Below, in pieces: positions 16,648 through 25,566 of a stretch of 64,000 nt of DNA. Numbering within the stretch: the first letter of the stretch is position 1; every line of letters starts with the position of its first letter. Source of the stretch: Streptomyces sp. AW19M42 (lineage in GTDB: Bacteria; Actinomycetota; Actinomycetes; Streptomycetales; Streptomycetaceae); the NCBI GenBank assembly GCA_000470535.1, contig CBRG010000137.1, forward strand, positions 26,894 to 90,893, read 5' to 3'. The position numbers and the translations under genes were made by a program. The notes beneath the pieces were generated by a model that was not told the origin of the DNA, ran no database searches, and worked only from the letters and a program-made list of their open reading frames with translations.

Positions 16648-17315
16648 CAGTGACCGCCCTCCTCAGGGCCCTCGGCGAAGGCCGCCTCGACCTTCGCGAT
16701 CTCGTCCGTACGCATCATCACGTGGACCAGATCGCCCTCCTGCAGCACCGTCTGCGACGACGGCAGTATGGCTTCGCCCAGTCGGGTGAGGAACGCCACG
16801 CGGACGCCCGTCTCCTCCTGCAGCGTGCTGATCTTGTGGCCGATCCAGGACGGCGTGGTGTGTACCTCGGCGAGCTGCACACCGCCGCTCGGATCCCGCC
16901 ACAGCGGCTCGGCGCCCGAGGGCAGCAGCCGGCGTAGCATCTGGTCCGCGGTCCAGCGCACGGTGGCGACCGTGGGGATGCCGAGCCGCTGGTAGACCTC
17001 GGCGCGCCGGGGGTCGTAGATCCTGGCCGCGACGTTCTCGATGCCGAACATCTCACGCGCCACCCGGGCCGCGATGATGTTCGAGTTGTCGCCGCTGCTG
17101 ACCGCCGCGAACGCGCCGGCCTCTTCGATTCCCGCCTCTCGGAGGGTGTCCTGGTCGAAACCGACGCCGCTGACACGACGGCCGCCGAATCCGGAGCCGA
17201 GGCGCCGGAATGCGGTGGGGTCCTGGTCGATGACGGCGACCGTGTGCCCCTGCTGCTCCAGGGTCTGCGCGAGAGCGGCCCCTACTCGCCCGCAGCCCAT
17301 GATGACGATGTGCAC
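16647..17315 (-). CDS. trkA: TrkA-family RCK potassium-channel regulator (first of pair)
   Basis: 222-residue protein with N-terminal MHIVIMGCGRVGAALAQTLEQQ (GxGxxG nucleotide-binding loop; acidic residue ending beta-2 in VIDQD) and a C-terminal TrkA-C domain from about residue 140. It is diverged from its operon partner. The gene points away from the KimA-like gene across a 350-bp shared upstream region. Confidence 0.9.
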   Translation of the reverse strand: MHIVIMGCGRVGAALAQTLEQQGHTVAVIDQDPTAFRRLGSGFGGRRVSGVGFDQDTLREAGIEEAGAFAAVSSGDNSNIIAARVAREMFGIENVAARIYDPRRAEVYQRLGIPTVATVRWTADQMLRRLLPSGAEPLWRDPSGGVQLAEVHTTPSWIGHKISTLQEETGVRVAFLTRLGEAILPSSQTVLQEGDLVHVMMRTDEIAKVEAAFAEGPEEGGH

Positions 17316-17404
17316 CTTGCGCCTACCTCGCAGTCCTGATCGTCCGGCTGACCTGCGAAAACACCCTGCTCACACTCTTTCCTCGGCTGGCCGGGCAAAC
17401 AATG

Positions 17405-17428
17405 GGGCAACGGTTCGTCCCGTTGCCC
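17405..17428. promoter_or_regulatory. hairpin in the trkA / kimA-like intergenic region
   Basis: GGGCAACGG-TTCGTC-CCGTTGCCC, a perfect 9-bp stem with a 6-nt loop, 89 bp upstream of the trkA start and 238 bp upstream of the transporter start. The long leader (17316-17665) suits regulation, but I could not match a c-di-AMP riboswitch to it. No other feature is seen in the gap. Confidence 0.4.
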
Positions 17429-17665
17429 AGGATGAGCTTATGCGGCGCCGGGCGCGTTGCCTCATTCGAGTGTCCTTTCCCCGGGGCCACGATGGCAAAG
17501 GGGCGGCTGACGAACTGTTCCGGCGTGTTTCGGAGCTCCTGGGAGCGCCTCGGCGCAAGGATTGCGTTAAGGATTCCGTGGCTTTTCCGTCCGAGTGCAG
17601 GAGATTCAAGTGATACGGGGGTGGTGCGTGGGCGGGCCCCATACGGACCCCTTACGATCCACAGC

Positions 17666-19714
17666 GTGTCCAAACTGACCGACGTGCCCAAACGGATCCT
17701 GATCGGACGGGCCCTGCGCAGCGACAAGCTGGGGGAGACACTTCTCCCCAAACGCATTGCCCTGCCCGTCTTCGCATCCGATCCGCTGTCCTCGGTGGCG
17801 TACGCACCCGGAGAAGTCCTCCTGGTGCTGTCCATCGCTGGCGTGTCGGCGTACCACTTCAGCCCGTGGATCGCGGTCGCCGTCGTGGTCCTGATGTTCA
17901 CCGTCGTCGCTTCGTACCGGCAGAACGTGCACGCGTACCCGAGCGGGGGCGGCGACTACGAGGTCGCGACCACCAACCTCGGCCCGAAGGCCGGACTGAC
18001 CGTGGCCAGCGCCCTGCTGGTCGACTACGTCCTCACCGTCGCCGTGTCGATCGCCTCCGGGGTGGAGAACCTCGGCTCGGCGATCCCGTTCGTCGTCGAA
18101 CACAAGACGGCCTGTGCCGTCGCGGCCATCGTGCTGCTCACGGTGATGAACCTGCGCGGCGTGAAGGAGTCCGGGAAGCTCTTCGCCATCCCCACGTACC
18201 TCTTCGTGGCCGGCGTCTTCATCATGATCGTGTGGGGTGCCTTCCGCGGACTGGTGCTGGGCGACACCATGCACGCCCCGACCTCCGGTTACACGATCAG
18301 GGCCGAACACCAGGGCCTGGCGGGCTTCGCCCTCGTCTTCCTGCTGTTGCGGGCGTTCTCCTCCGGCTGCGCCGCCCTCACCGGCGTTGAGGCGATCAGC
18401 AACGGCGTCCCCGCGTTCCGCAAGCCCAAGAGCAAGAACGCCGCCACCACCCTCGCGGCGATGGGCCTGTTGGCCGTCACCATGTTCTGCGGCATCATCG
18501 GGCTGGCCATGGCCACCGATGTGAAGATGGCCGAGAACCCGGCGAAGGACCTGATCAGCAACGGTTCCCCGGTCGGTTCGGGCTTCGTCCAGGACCCGGT
18601 GATCTCCCAGGTCGCGGCCGCCGTGTTCGGTGACGGGACGTTCTTCTTCGTCATCCTCGCCGCGGCCACCGCGCTCGTGCTCTTCCTGGCCGCGAACACC
18701 GCGTACAACGGCTTCCCGCTGCTCGGCTCGATCCTGGCCCAGGACAGTTACCTGCCCCGCCAGCTGCACACCCGCGGCGACCGGCTCGCCTTCTCCAACG
18801 GCATCGTGCTGCTGGCCGGCGCCGCGATCCTGCTGGTCGTGATCTACGGGGCGGACTCGACCCGGCTGATCCAGCTCTACATCGTCGGCGTGTTCGTCTC
18901 CTTCACCCTCAGCCAGACCGGCATGGTCCGGCACTGGAACCGCCACCTGCGCGCCGAGAGGGACCCGCTCAAGCGCCGCCACATGATCCGCTCCCGCGCG
19001 ATCAACACCTTCGGCGCCTTCTTCACCGGCCTGGTGCTCGTCGTCGTCCTCGCCACCAAGTTCACCCACGGCGCCTGGGTCGCGCTGCTCGGCATGGTGA
19101 TCTTCTACGGCACGATGACCGCGATCCGTAAGCACTACGACCGGGTCGCCGCGGAGATCGCCGCCGACGAGACCCCGTCCGACGAGAGCATCAGGCCCTC
19201 CCGGGTCCACTCGATCGTCCTGGTCTCCAAGCTCCACCGCCCCACCCTGCGCGCGCTCGCCTACGCGAAGCTGATCCGCACGGACCATCTGGAGGCGCTC
19301 ACCATCAGCGTCGACCCGACCGAGACGAAGGCGCTCAGGGAGGACTGGGAGCGGCGCGGCATCAACGTACCGCTGAAGATCCTCGACTCCCCGTACCGCG
19401 AGGTGACCCGTCCGGTCATCGAGTACGTCAAGGGCCTGCGCCGGGAGAGCCCGCGCGACGTCGTGAGCGTCTACATCCCCGAGTACGTCGTCGGCCACTG
19501 GTACGAGCACCTGCTGCACAACCAGAGCGCCCTGCGGCTCAAGGGCCGGCTGCTCTTCACCCCGGGTGTGATGGTCACCTCGGTCCCGTACCAGCTGGAG
19601 TCCTCCGAAGCGGCCAAGAAGCGCGCCCGCAGGCGCGCGGACTGGACCGCCCCGGGCTCGGTGCGCCGCGGCCCGGTGGAGCGCAGGTCCAAGGAGCACA
19701 CGCACAAGAGCTGA
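17666..19714 (+). CDS. KimA-like APC-family potassium importer
   Basis: 682-residue transporter with about 12 membrane helices (residues 30-450) and a roughly 220-residue cytosolic C-terminal domain. It matches the remembered Bacillus KimA/YdaO closely in motif order: LSSVAYAPGE, SYRQNVHAYPSGGGDY, LLVDYVLTVAVSIASG, AFSSGCAALTGVEAISNGVPAF, RGDRLAFSNGI, FTLSQTGMVRHW and HNQSALRLKGRL. KimA imports K+ by H+ symport and is inhibited by c-di-AMP. The GTG at 17666 begins the family-conserved region; the frame stays open further upstream, so a longer form is possible. The divergent trkA pair supports a potassium role. Confidence 0.85.
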   Translation: MSKLTDVPKRILIGRALRSDKLGETLLPKRIALPVFASDPLSSVAYAPGEVLLVLSIAGVSAYHFSPWIAVAVVVLMFTVVASYRQNVHAYPSGGGDYEVATTNLGPKAGLTVASALLVDYVLTVAVSIASGVENLGSAIPFVVEHKTACAVAAIVLLTVMNLRGVKESGKLFAIPTYLFVAGVFIMIVWGAFRGLVLGDTMHAPTSGYTIRAEHQGLAGFALVFLLLRAFSSGCAALTGVEAISNGVPAFRKPKSKNAATTLAAMGLLAVTMFCGIIGLAMATDVKMAENPAKDLISNGSPVGSGFVQDPVISQVAAAVFGDGTFFFVILAAATALVLFLAANTAYNGFPLLGSILAQDSYLPRQLHTRGDRLAFSNGIVLLAGAAILLVVIYGADSTRLIQLYIVGVFVSFTLSQTGMVRHWNRHLRAERDPLKRRHMIRSRAINTFGAFFTGLVLVVVLATKFTHGAWVALLGMVIFYGTMTAIRKHYDRVAAEIAADETPSDESIRPSRVHSIVLVSKLHRPTLRALAYAKLIRTDHLEALTISVDPTETKALREDWERRGINVPLKILDSPYREVTRPVIEYVKGLRRESPRDVVSVYIPEYVVGHWYEHLLHNQSALRLKGRLLFTPGVMVTSVPYQLESSEAAKKRARRRADWTAPGSVRRGPVERRSKEHTHKS

Positions 19715-19732
19715 CACCGCGCTCTCCTCGGT

Positions 19733-19789
19733 GGTAAGCGGCCGGACGGCACCCACGTAGACTCGTAGGTTGTTGTCCGGCCGCTTACC
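19733..19789 (+). terminator. 15-bp inverted repeat between the transporter and the methyltransferase
   Basis: GGTAAGCGGCCGGAC (19733-19747) pairs perfectly with 19775-19789 around a 27-nt loop. It begins 18 bp after the transporter stop and ends 31 bp before the next start codon. It is probably a terminator. Its closeness to the following gene means it could also act as a leader hairpin. Confidence 0.65.
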
Positions 19790-19820
19790 GTTCCCCCTTG
19801 ATCTCTGGAGCCTCCCCCTC

Positions 19821-21179
19821 ATGCAGAACGAATCCACTTCGCCGCAGGCGGGCGAAGCCCAGACCGTGGAATCGCTCGTGGGGCGGGAGTACGAGGTCGA
19901 GGTCGGCCCGGTCGCCCACGGCGGCCACTGCATCGCCCGTACGGCCGAGGGCCAGGTCCTGTTCGTACGCCACACACTCCCCGGCGAGAAGATCATCGCC
20001 AAGGTCACCGACGGGACGGCCGACTCCCGCTTCCTGCGCGCCGACGCGGTCCAGATCATCGAGGCGTCCAAGGACCGGGTGAAGGCCCCCTGCCCGTTCG
20101 CGGGCCCCGGCAAGTGCGGCGGCTGCGACTGGCAGCACGCCAAGCCCGGCGCCCAGCGACGGCTCAAGGGCGAAGTGATCGCCGAACAGCTCCAGCACCT
20201 CGCGGGCCTCACCCCGGAGGAGGCCGGCTGGGACGGCACCGTCATGCCGGCCGAGGGCGACAAGCTCCCGCCGGGTGAGGTACCGGCCTGGCGTACCCGG
20301 GTCCAGTACGCCATCGACGAGGACGGCCGGGTCGGCCTGCGCAAGCACCGCTCGCACGACATCGAGATCATCGACCAGTGCCTGATCGCCGCTCCCGGCG
20401 TCTCCGAGCTCGGCATCGAGAAGCAGGACTGGCCCCAGATGGCCACGGTGGAGGCCATCGCCGCCACCGGCTCCAACGACCGCCAGGTCATCCTGACCCC
20501 CCGCACGGGCGGCCGCCTCCCGCTGGTCGAACTCGACAAGCCGGTCTCGGTCCTGCGCGTCGACGAGCACGACGGCGGCGTCCACCGCGTCCACGGCCGG
20601 GGCTTCGTCCGCGAACGCGCCGACGACCGCACCTACCGCGTGGGCTCCGGCGGCTTCTGGCAGGTCCACCCGCAGGCCGCGTACACCCTGGTCAAGGCCG
20701 TCATGCAGGGCCTCATGCCGCGCAAGGGCGAAATGGCCCTCGACCTGTACTGCGGCGTCGGCCTCTTCGCCGGCTCCCTCGCGGAACGCCTCGGCGACAA
20801 GGGCGCGGTCCTCGGCATCGAGTCCGGCAAGCGCGCGGTGGAGGACGCCCGCCACAACCTCAAGGACCTGGAGCGGGTCCGCATCGAGCACGGCAAGGTC
20901 GACCAGATCCTGCCCCGCACCGGCATCACGGAGGCCGACCTCATCGTCCTCGACCCGCCCCGCGCGGGGGCCGGCAAGCAGACGGTAAAGCGCCTCGCCG
21001 CCCTCGGCGCCCGCCGCATCGCGTACGTGGCGTGCGACCCGGCGGCGCTGGCGCGCGACCTGGCGTACTTCAGCGAGGGCGGCTACAGGGTGCGGACGCT
21101 GCGGGCGTTCGACCTGTTTCCGATGACGCACCATGTGGAGTGCGTGGCGATTCTGGAGCCGGTGAAGAAGGACGACTGA
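19821..21179 (+). CDS. TrmA/RlmD-family SAM-dependent RNA m5U methyltransferase
   Basis: 452-residue enzyme that would methylate C5 of a uridine in tRNA or 23S rRNA. Order: N-terminal TRAM domain (residues 14-75), a cysteine set consistent with a 4Fe-4S site (CPFAG..CGGCDW, with a later Cys in DQCLIAA), a SAM-binding domain with LDLYCGVGLFAGSLA, and the catalytic Cys in YVACDPAALARDL. The C-terminus is MTHHVECVAILEPVKKDD. The 3' end of this gene is the apparent attachment site of the island downstream: a second copy of its last 19 codons lies at 32.55 kb. The gene itself is intact. Confidence 0.92.
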   Translation: MQNESTSPQAGEAQTVESLVGREYEVEVGPVAHGGHCIARTAEGQVLFVRHTLPGEKIIAKVTDGTADSRFLRADAVQIIEASKDRVKAPCPFAGPGKCGGCDWQHAKPGAQRRLKGEVIAEQLQHLAGLTPEEAGWDGTVMPAEGDKLPPGEVPAWRTRVQYAIDEDGRVGLRKHRSHDIEIIDQCLIAAPGVSELGIEKQDWPQMATVEAIAATGSNDRQVILTPRTGGRLPLVELDKPVSVLRVDEHDGGVHRVHGRGFVRERADDRTYRVGSGGFWQVHPQAAYTLVKAVMQGLMPRKGEMALDLYCGVGLFAGSLAERLGDKGAVLGIESGKRAVEDARHNLKDLERVRIEHGKVDQILPRTGITEADLIVLDPPRAGAGKQTVKRLAALGARRIAYVACDPAALARDLAYFSEGGYRVRTLRAFDLFPMTHHVECVAILEPVKKDD

Positions 21180-21186
21180 CCTGCGG
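21117..21186 (+). repeat. left direct repeat (attL) at the methyltransferase 3' end
   Basis: 70 bp matching 32546-32615 at 66 positions (offset 11,429), including an uninterrupted 45-bp identity (21135-21179) ending exactly at the stop codon. Two of the four mismatches swap His codons silently (CAC CAT against CAT CAC), so the copies come from different lineages. This is the pattern left by site-specific integration into a gene 3' end. Confidence 0.85.
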
Positions 21187-21327
21187 TTTTCTGGTGTGGC
21201 CGGTGTTTGATGGATTATGCCGACCTGTTTTCGGTTGGGCATGATGTGGGGAATGCCATCGGACTGCCGAATGCTTCTGACCTGCGGTCACTGCCCCGAT
21301 CTTCGCGGGGCAGGGAGAGATCATTTC

Positions 21328-21357
21328 GACGCTCATCTGACGCTAATTCTGACGGGG
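21328..21357 (+). repeat. phased TGACGCT-type direct repeats near the left island end
   Basis: CGACGCT (21328), TGACGCT (21339) and TGACGGG (21351), spaced 11 and 12 bp, 142 bp inside attL. The same heptamer in 11-bp-spaced pairs recurs at 32448 and 32667. One-turn spacing suggests cooperative protein binding, for example integrase arm sites. Confidence 0.55.
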
Positions 21358-21359
21358 CG

Positions 21360-21740
21360 TCATGTGTGTCCGGTAGTGCTCGTGGTCGCTTGGGATCGGT
21401 GGTGCCGGGTCTCGAACTCTTCGAGTGGAGGTCCACTGGACGGCGAGGCGTTCGACCTGGTCAGCGTCTCGCCCGGCTCGGCCTTGAGGAGCCGACGGAG
21501 GCGGTCGCGCAGTGTCCAGCAGCCGATCCTCGCAGGGGATGGAAACGTATTGCGGGCCGCAGTGCTGTGATGAATCAGTCCCGAGCCCTGCTTGATTCCC
21601 CGCCGGCGCAAGGCGGTCTTCAGTGCGTCGAGCGGGGATCTGTGCGCATGCGAGTGGCGAGCTGCCATCCGGCGGTACGGACTCGGGGGCCTGGCGACGA
21701 CGCTCGCAAATCCGCCTTTGGCTCTGTGCATGCGGCACAC
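21360..21740 (-). pseudogene. degenerate IS3-family transposase fragment
   Basis: The minus strand shows pieces of an IS3-type OrfB spread over several frames: GWQLATRMRTD, LDALKTALRRRGIKQGSGLIHHS followed one frame over by CGPQYVSI, and a terminal PPLEEFETRHH. These are the RIVGW.., HHSDxGxQYxS and PxEFE landmarks of the DDE catalytic core. At least two frameshifts separate them and the N-terminal half is missing, so it is a scar, not an active element. The rest of 21180-21863 shows nothing else apart from the phased repeats. Confidence 0.65.
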
Positions 21741-21863
21741 GGGTCTGCCAGGCTAGACCGCACCGTGAGCCCCACTCCGTCCGTTGTCCGTAACACCGCT
21801 GGATATTGGTGCGAGCGGCGTGCCGCGAGCAGCCCAACCGTGGCCCTGGACCAGAGGCGACGG

Positions 21864-23768
21864 CTATCCGGCCGATGTGACGTACAACCGTTTCGGCTCC
21901 GCCAGAACGGCACGTGCGCCGTCGAAGTCGGCGAGTCTCGCGGCCACCGTGGCGGTGGCCAGCCGCAGGGGGAGCGCTGCCGAGAACTTCAGCCCGTGGA
22001 CTGCGCGCGGGTCGACGTCCGGAAGGACCATCGCCGGAGCTGCCTCGGCGGCCTCGAGCGCGGAGCGCCACATGACGTGTGACAGATCCTCCCGTAGCCG
22101 CAGATAGCAGTCTGTCGGGCGCTGAACCGGATCGGCGATCGATGACAAGGTCGCGCCCAGCGTCGCGTTGGCGCGGTATCCGGCCCACGTCCACCAACGA
22201 ACGTCGTTACCCTTCCGGGCCACAAGCGTCCCAGCGGGATGAACGATGTGTGGCCCCTCAGTTTCACGCCACTCTTGAAGACAGACGTCGGCCCGCCGGG
22301 TGAGCGAGACGACCGGGTCGGCTCCGAGAAGTACTTCTCGCATGGCACGGGTCAGTGCATGGGAGAGCCTCATGAATGTCCCGCTCGACCATTTGGCGAT
22401 CCCTCCGCCGTCGACCGGTTCGACGAAGACCCGCTTTCGCCCCCAGTCGATGAAGGTCACCTGCCAGCTGCGGCCGGCCAGCAGCAGCCTCCGTGGGCCC
22501 GGCCGTTCTTCGGTGAGCACGGAGGGGTCCATCTGGCCGATCTCGGTGCGCCCGGACAGGACGGTGAACTGCGGCGGCGCGGTGAACGACGCGGTCAGCT
22601 CGATGAAGTGCCGTCGACCGAAACGGCGTTCGGCCTCGGGTCCGATGAACAGCATGCCCCCGTCGGTGTCGAGGAAGCCCTCGTCCGTCAGATGGCGCAG
22701 GATCGGAGCGGCCGAGCGGTCGAAGGGAGCGAGGCCGTTCCACTGTTCGGGCCAGAGCTGGTCACCCAGTTTGTGTTCCTGAAGTGTGGCGGCCAGCAGC
22801 TGCTGAGCCACGAGGTGGCGTGGCTCGGGTGGTGCCACAACGGGTTCGACCCATCCGCGCCCCCAGAGCAGGAGTAGCCCCGCGGCCTGCAGGAGCGTGT
22901 CCTTGCGGGTGGCCAGGAAGAGACAATTGCGCTGGGTACCAGCCCGGCGTCCGGTGCGGCCGATGCGCTGGAGGAACGAGGCGACGGTGCTCGGGGAGTC
23001 GATCTGGATGACCCTGTCCAGGTCGCCGACGTCGATGCCCAGTTCCAAGGTGGACGTGGACACGATGACGCAGTCCCGTGCCTCGGCGAACGCCTGCTCC
23101 GACCTGGCTCGCTCGTCGGCCGAGAGCGAGGCGTGCGACAGGAACACCGTGACCTCACGCTCCCGCAGCGCTGCCCCCAGCTCCTCCACCTGCCGCCTGG
23201 AGTCGCAGAACACGAGCCGTTTCTCGCCCCTGTGCAGGGCCGCGATCACCTTGGCGGCGTTGTCGAGGGAACCCACGTAGTCGAGCTCCACGTCTCCCGG
23301 TGGGGGCACTACGACCGGCATGCCGACGGGCTGACCAGAGGTGGTGGCGGGTGCTTTGGGGAGATCCGGAGCCACCACCCGGCCGGGGCGCTTACCCGCA
23401 CCCGATCCCTGTAGCCAGGTGAGCAGTTGGTGGGGATTGCCGACGGTCGCGGACAGTCCGATCCGCTGGATGGGCTGCCCCGCGACTCGCTCCAGGCGTT
23501 CGAGCACGGCCAGGAGATGCCAGCCTCGGTCGTCGCCGGCGAAAGCGTGCACCTCGTCCACGACGACGGCCCGAACGCCTCCCAGCAGGCGAGCGTGATC
23601 GGTCTTCACGCCGATGAGCATGGCCTCCAGGGACTCCGGCGTGGTCAGCAGGATGTCGGGCCTCTCGGTGCGGATGCGTCTGCGCTGGGACTCCTTGGTG
23701 TCGCCGTGCCAGAGGGCGGCGGTGCGCCCGAGCCACTGCGCGTTACCCGGCTCGCCGGGAAGGATCAT
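21864..23768 (-). pseudogene. N-terminally truncated Lhr-like DEAD/DEAH helicase
   Basis: 634 residues remain of a superfamily-2 Lhr-type helicase. Present are TTPESLEAML (motif Ib), VVVDEVHAF (II, near residue 71), GLSATVGNP (III), STSTLELGIDVGD (V), QRIGRTGRR (VI), then the winged-helix and Lhr C-terminal regions. The whole N-terminal RecA segment with motif I (Walker A) is absent: homologous sequence starts at about AQWLGRTAALWHGDT. Without motif I it cannot bind ATP normally. The ATG at 23768 has GGAAGAG upstream, so the remnant may still be translated. It is divergent from jetA across 196 bp, where a short high-GC3 minus-strand frame (DPDIADERITGPYGPSKIEI) hints at a deleted upstream gene. 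Confidence 0.75.
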
Positions 23769-23964
23769 GGTCTCTTCCGCCGCAGTTGAGGGTCTGGATC
23801 TCGATCTTGGACGGGCCGTACGGTCCCGTGATCCGCTCATCCGCAATGTCCGGATCCTCGTCGGGCTGCTCCAGCTCGACATCGGTGACATCCTGATCCG
23901 GTCAAACGGGTTGAATCGGCCGGGTATTTCGGTCTCTTTCCGTGGTAGCCGCACTTCAGGGACA

Positions 23965-25566
23965 ATGGCGGCGATGACTGTCACCGTCCCCAGAGCTTCC
24001 CCCGGCCCGCTTCATGAGCCGTCCGGCTTCGGCCCCTTTGCTCACCTCACCGTGCCGAACACCCCGCTCTACCGCCAGGTGATGCGGGCGTTCCTGACGG
24101 CCAAGGAACGGTTCGCGGTCCACCTGCGGCCCGAGGACGTGCACACCGCACTGCCGGCGGACATCCGCCCCGCCGAGCTGGACGCCGTCGTCGGCGCGCT
24201 CGACAAGCTCGTCGGCTGGGGCAATCTGCGGGCGGATCCCGACACCGCCCGGGTGACCGCGGTCGAGGACTTCTACCGGAAGCGGTTCATCTACCAGCTC
24301 ACACGGGAGGGGGAGGCGGCTGAGGAGGCGCTGTCCGCCTATGACGAGGCGCTCGGGCGGCGCGGCGCCCTCCAGGCCGTGGCCCTGCACGACATCGTCA
24401 CCCAGCTTCGCGCCCTTCTCGTCCTGGCTGCCGAGGAGGAGCCGGATCCTGCCAAAACGCATCTGGCGCTCGACGCGCTGGCCAGCCGATTCGCCGCGCT
24501 CGCCGACAACGCCCGGGCCTTCATGGGATCGCTCCAGCAGACCATCGACCTGCACGATGTCGAAGAGGCGGTCTTCCTCGCGTACAAGGACCGGCTCATC
24601 CAGTACCTGGAGCGGTTCATCCAGGACCTGATCACGCTGGGCGGACGGATCGCGCGGCTGATCCTGGAGCTGGAAGAGGACGGGAGGGTGGAGCCCCTGC
24701 TCCGGGCAGCCGCCGGGCGGGAGGCCGTCGACGCCTCGCCGGAGGATGCCGCGAACGCGGAGCGGGAGATGTACGAGCGGTGGGCCGCCCGCTGGTCAGG
24801 GCTCGGCGCGTGGTTCATCAGCCGGGACGGGCGCGAGTCGCAGGCCAGACTCCTGCGCGGCCGGGCACTCGGCGCGATTCCCCAGCTTCTCGCCGTCGTA
24901 CGAGCGCTGAACGAGCGCCGGGCCGGCCGCTCCGACCGCTCGGCCGACTTCCGTACACTGGCGCGCTGGTTTGCCGAAGCACCCGACGACGACGCCCGGC
25001 ACCGGCTGTGGCGGGCCGCCTTCGGCCTCTATCCGGCCCGGCACCTCACCGTCGACGCCGACACCCTCGCCGCCCGGGCGGCACGGCCCGTCCCGGCTGC
25101 CACTCCGTGGGCCGGGGCCGAGCCGTTGCGTATCAGCCCACAGCTGCGGCGCACCGGCAGCTACGAGCGGCGTGGCAAGCCCCGCAAGGTCGAGGACCGG
25201 GAGGAGCTGCGGCGCTCGCTCGCCGAGACCGCCGCCAAGCAGGCCGCCGAGACGGCCGCCGCCCGCGCCCGGCTCGTCACCGAAGGCGTCACGCGTCTGT
25301 CCGCCCTCGGCGACCTCGACCCGGACTCCTTCGGGCTGTTCCTCCAGTTGCTCGGGGACGCCCTGGCCACATGGCGGCCCGGTATGCGGCACACCACCGC
25401 CACCAGCAACGACGGTTCCATGGAGATCAGACTCACCGCACTCGCCGACGGTACGACCGCCGAGGTCCGCACCCCCGGCGGAGTCTTCAGCGGCCCGGAC
25501 CACCTCATCGAAATCCTCGACCTGACGGACGGAGACCGTCCGACGGACGGAGAACCCCGACGATGA
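23965..25566 (+). CDS. jetA: JetA-like Wadjet subunit (DUF2397 / TIGR02677)
   Basis: 533-residue first gene of the Wadjet cassette, corresponding to the kleisin-type (MksF/MukF-like) subunit. N-terminal winged-helix-like region (VPNTPLYRQVMRAFLTAKERF), helical middle with the conserved YRKRFIYQLTREGEAAEEAL and LHDIVTQLRALL blocks, and a C-terminal coiled region. The start at 23965 has AGGGAC upstream; an ATG at 23974 is an alternative. The stop overlaps jetB (ATGA). Wadjet complexes recognise and cut closed-circular plasmid DNA. Confidence 0.85.
   Translation: MAAMTVTVPRASPGPLHEPSGFGPFAHLTVPNTPLYRQVMRAFLTAKERFAVHLRPEDVHTALPADIRPAELDAVVGALDKLVGWGNLRADPDTARVTAVEDFYRKRFIYQLTREGEAAEEALSAYDEALGRRGALQAVALHDIVTQLRALLVLAAEEEPDPAKTHLALDALASRFAALADNARAFMGSLQQTIDLHDVEEAVFLAYKDRLIQYLERFIQDLITLGGRIARLILELEEDGRVEPLLRAAAGREAVDASPEDAANAEREMYERWAARWSGLGAWFISRDGRESQARLLRGRALGAIPQLLAVVRALNERRAGRSDRSADFRTLARWFAEAPDDDARHRLWRAAFGLYPARHLTVDADTLAARAARPVPAATPWAGAEPLRISPQLRRTGSYERRGKPRKVEDREELRRSLAETAAKQAAETAAARARLVTEGVTRLSALGDLDPDSFGLFLQLLGDALATWRPGMRHTTATSNDGSMEIRLTALADGTTAEVRTPGGVFSGPDHLIEILDLTDGDRPTDGEPRR

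Noticed and set aside
17316..17665. Possible c-di-AMP (ydaO) riboswitch before the KimA-like gene
   Set aside because: The leader is long and has a hairpin, but I could not find the conserved purine-rich ydaO core segments.
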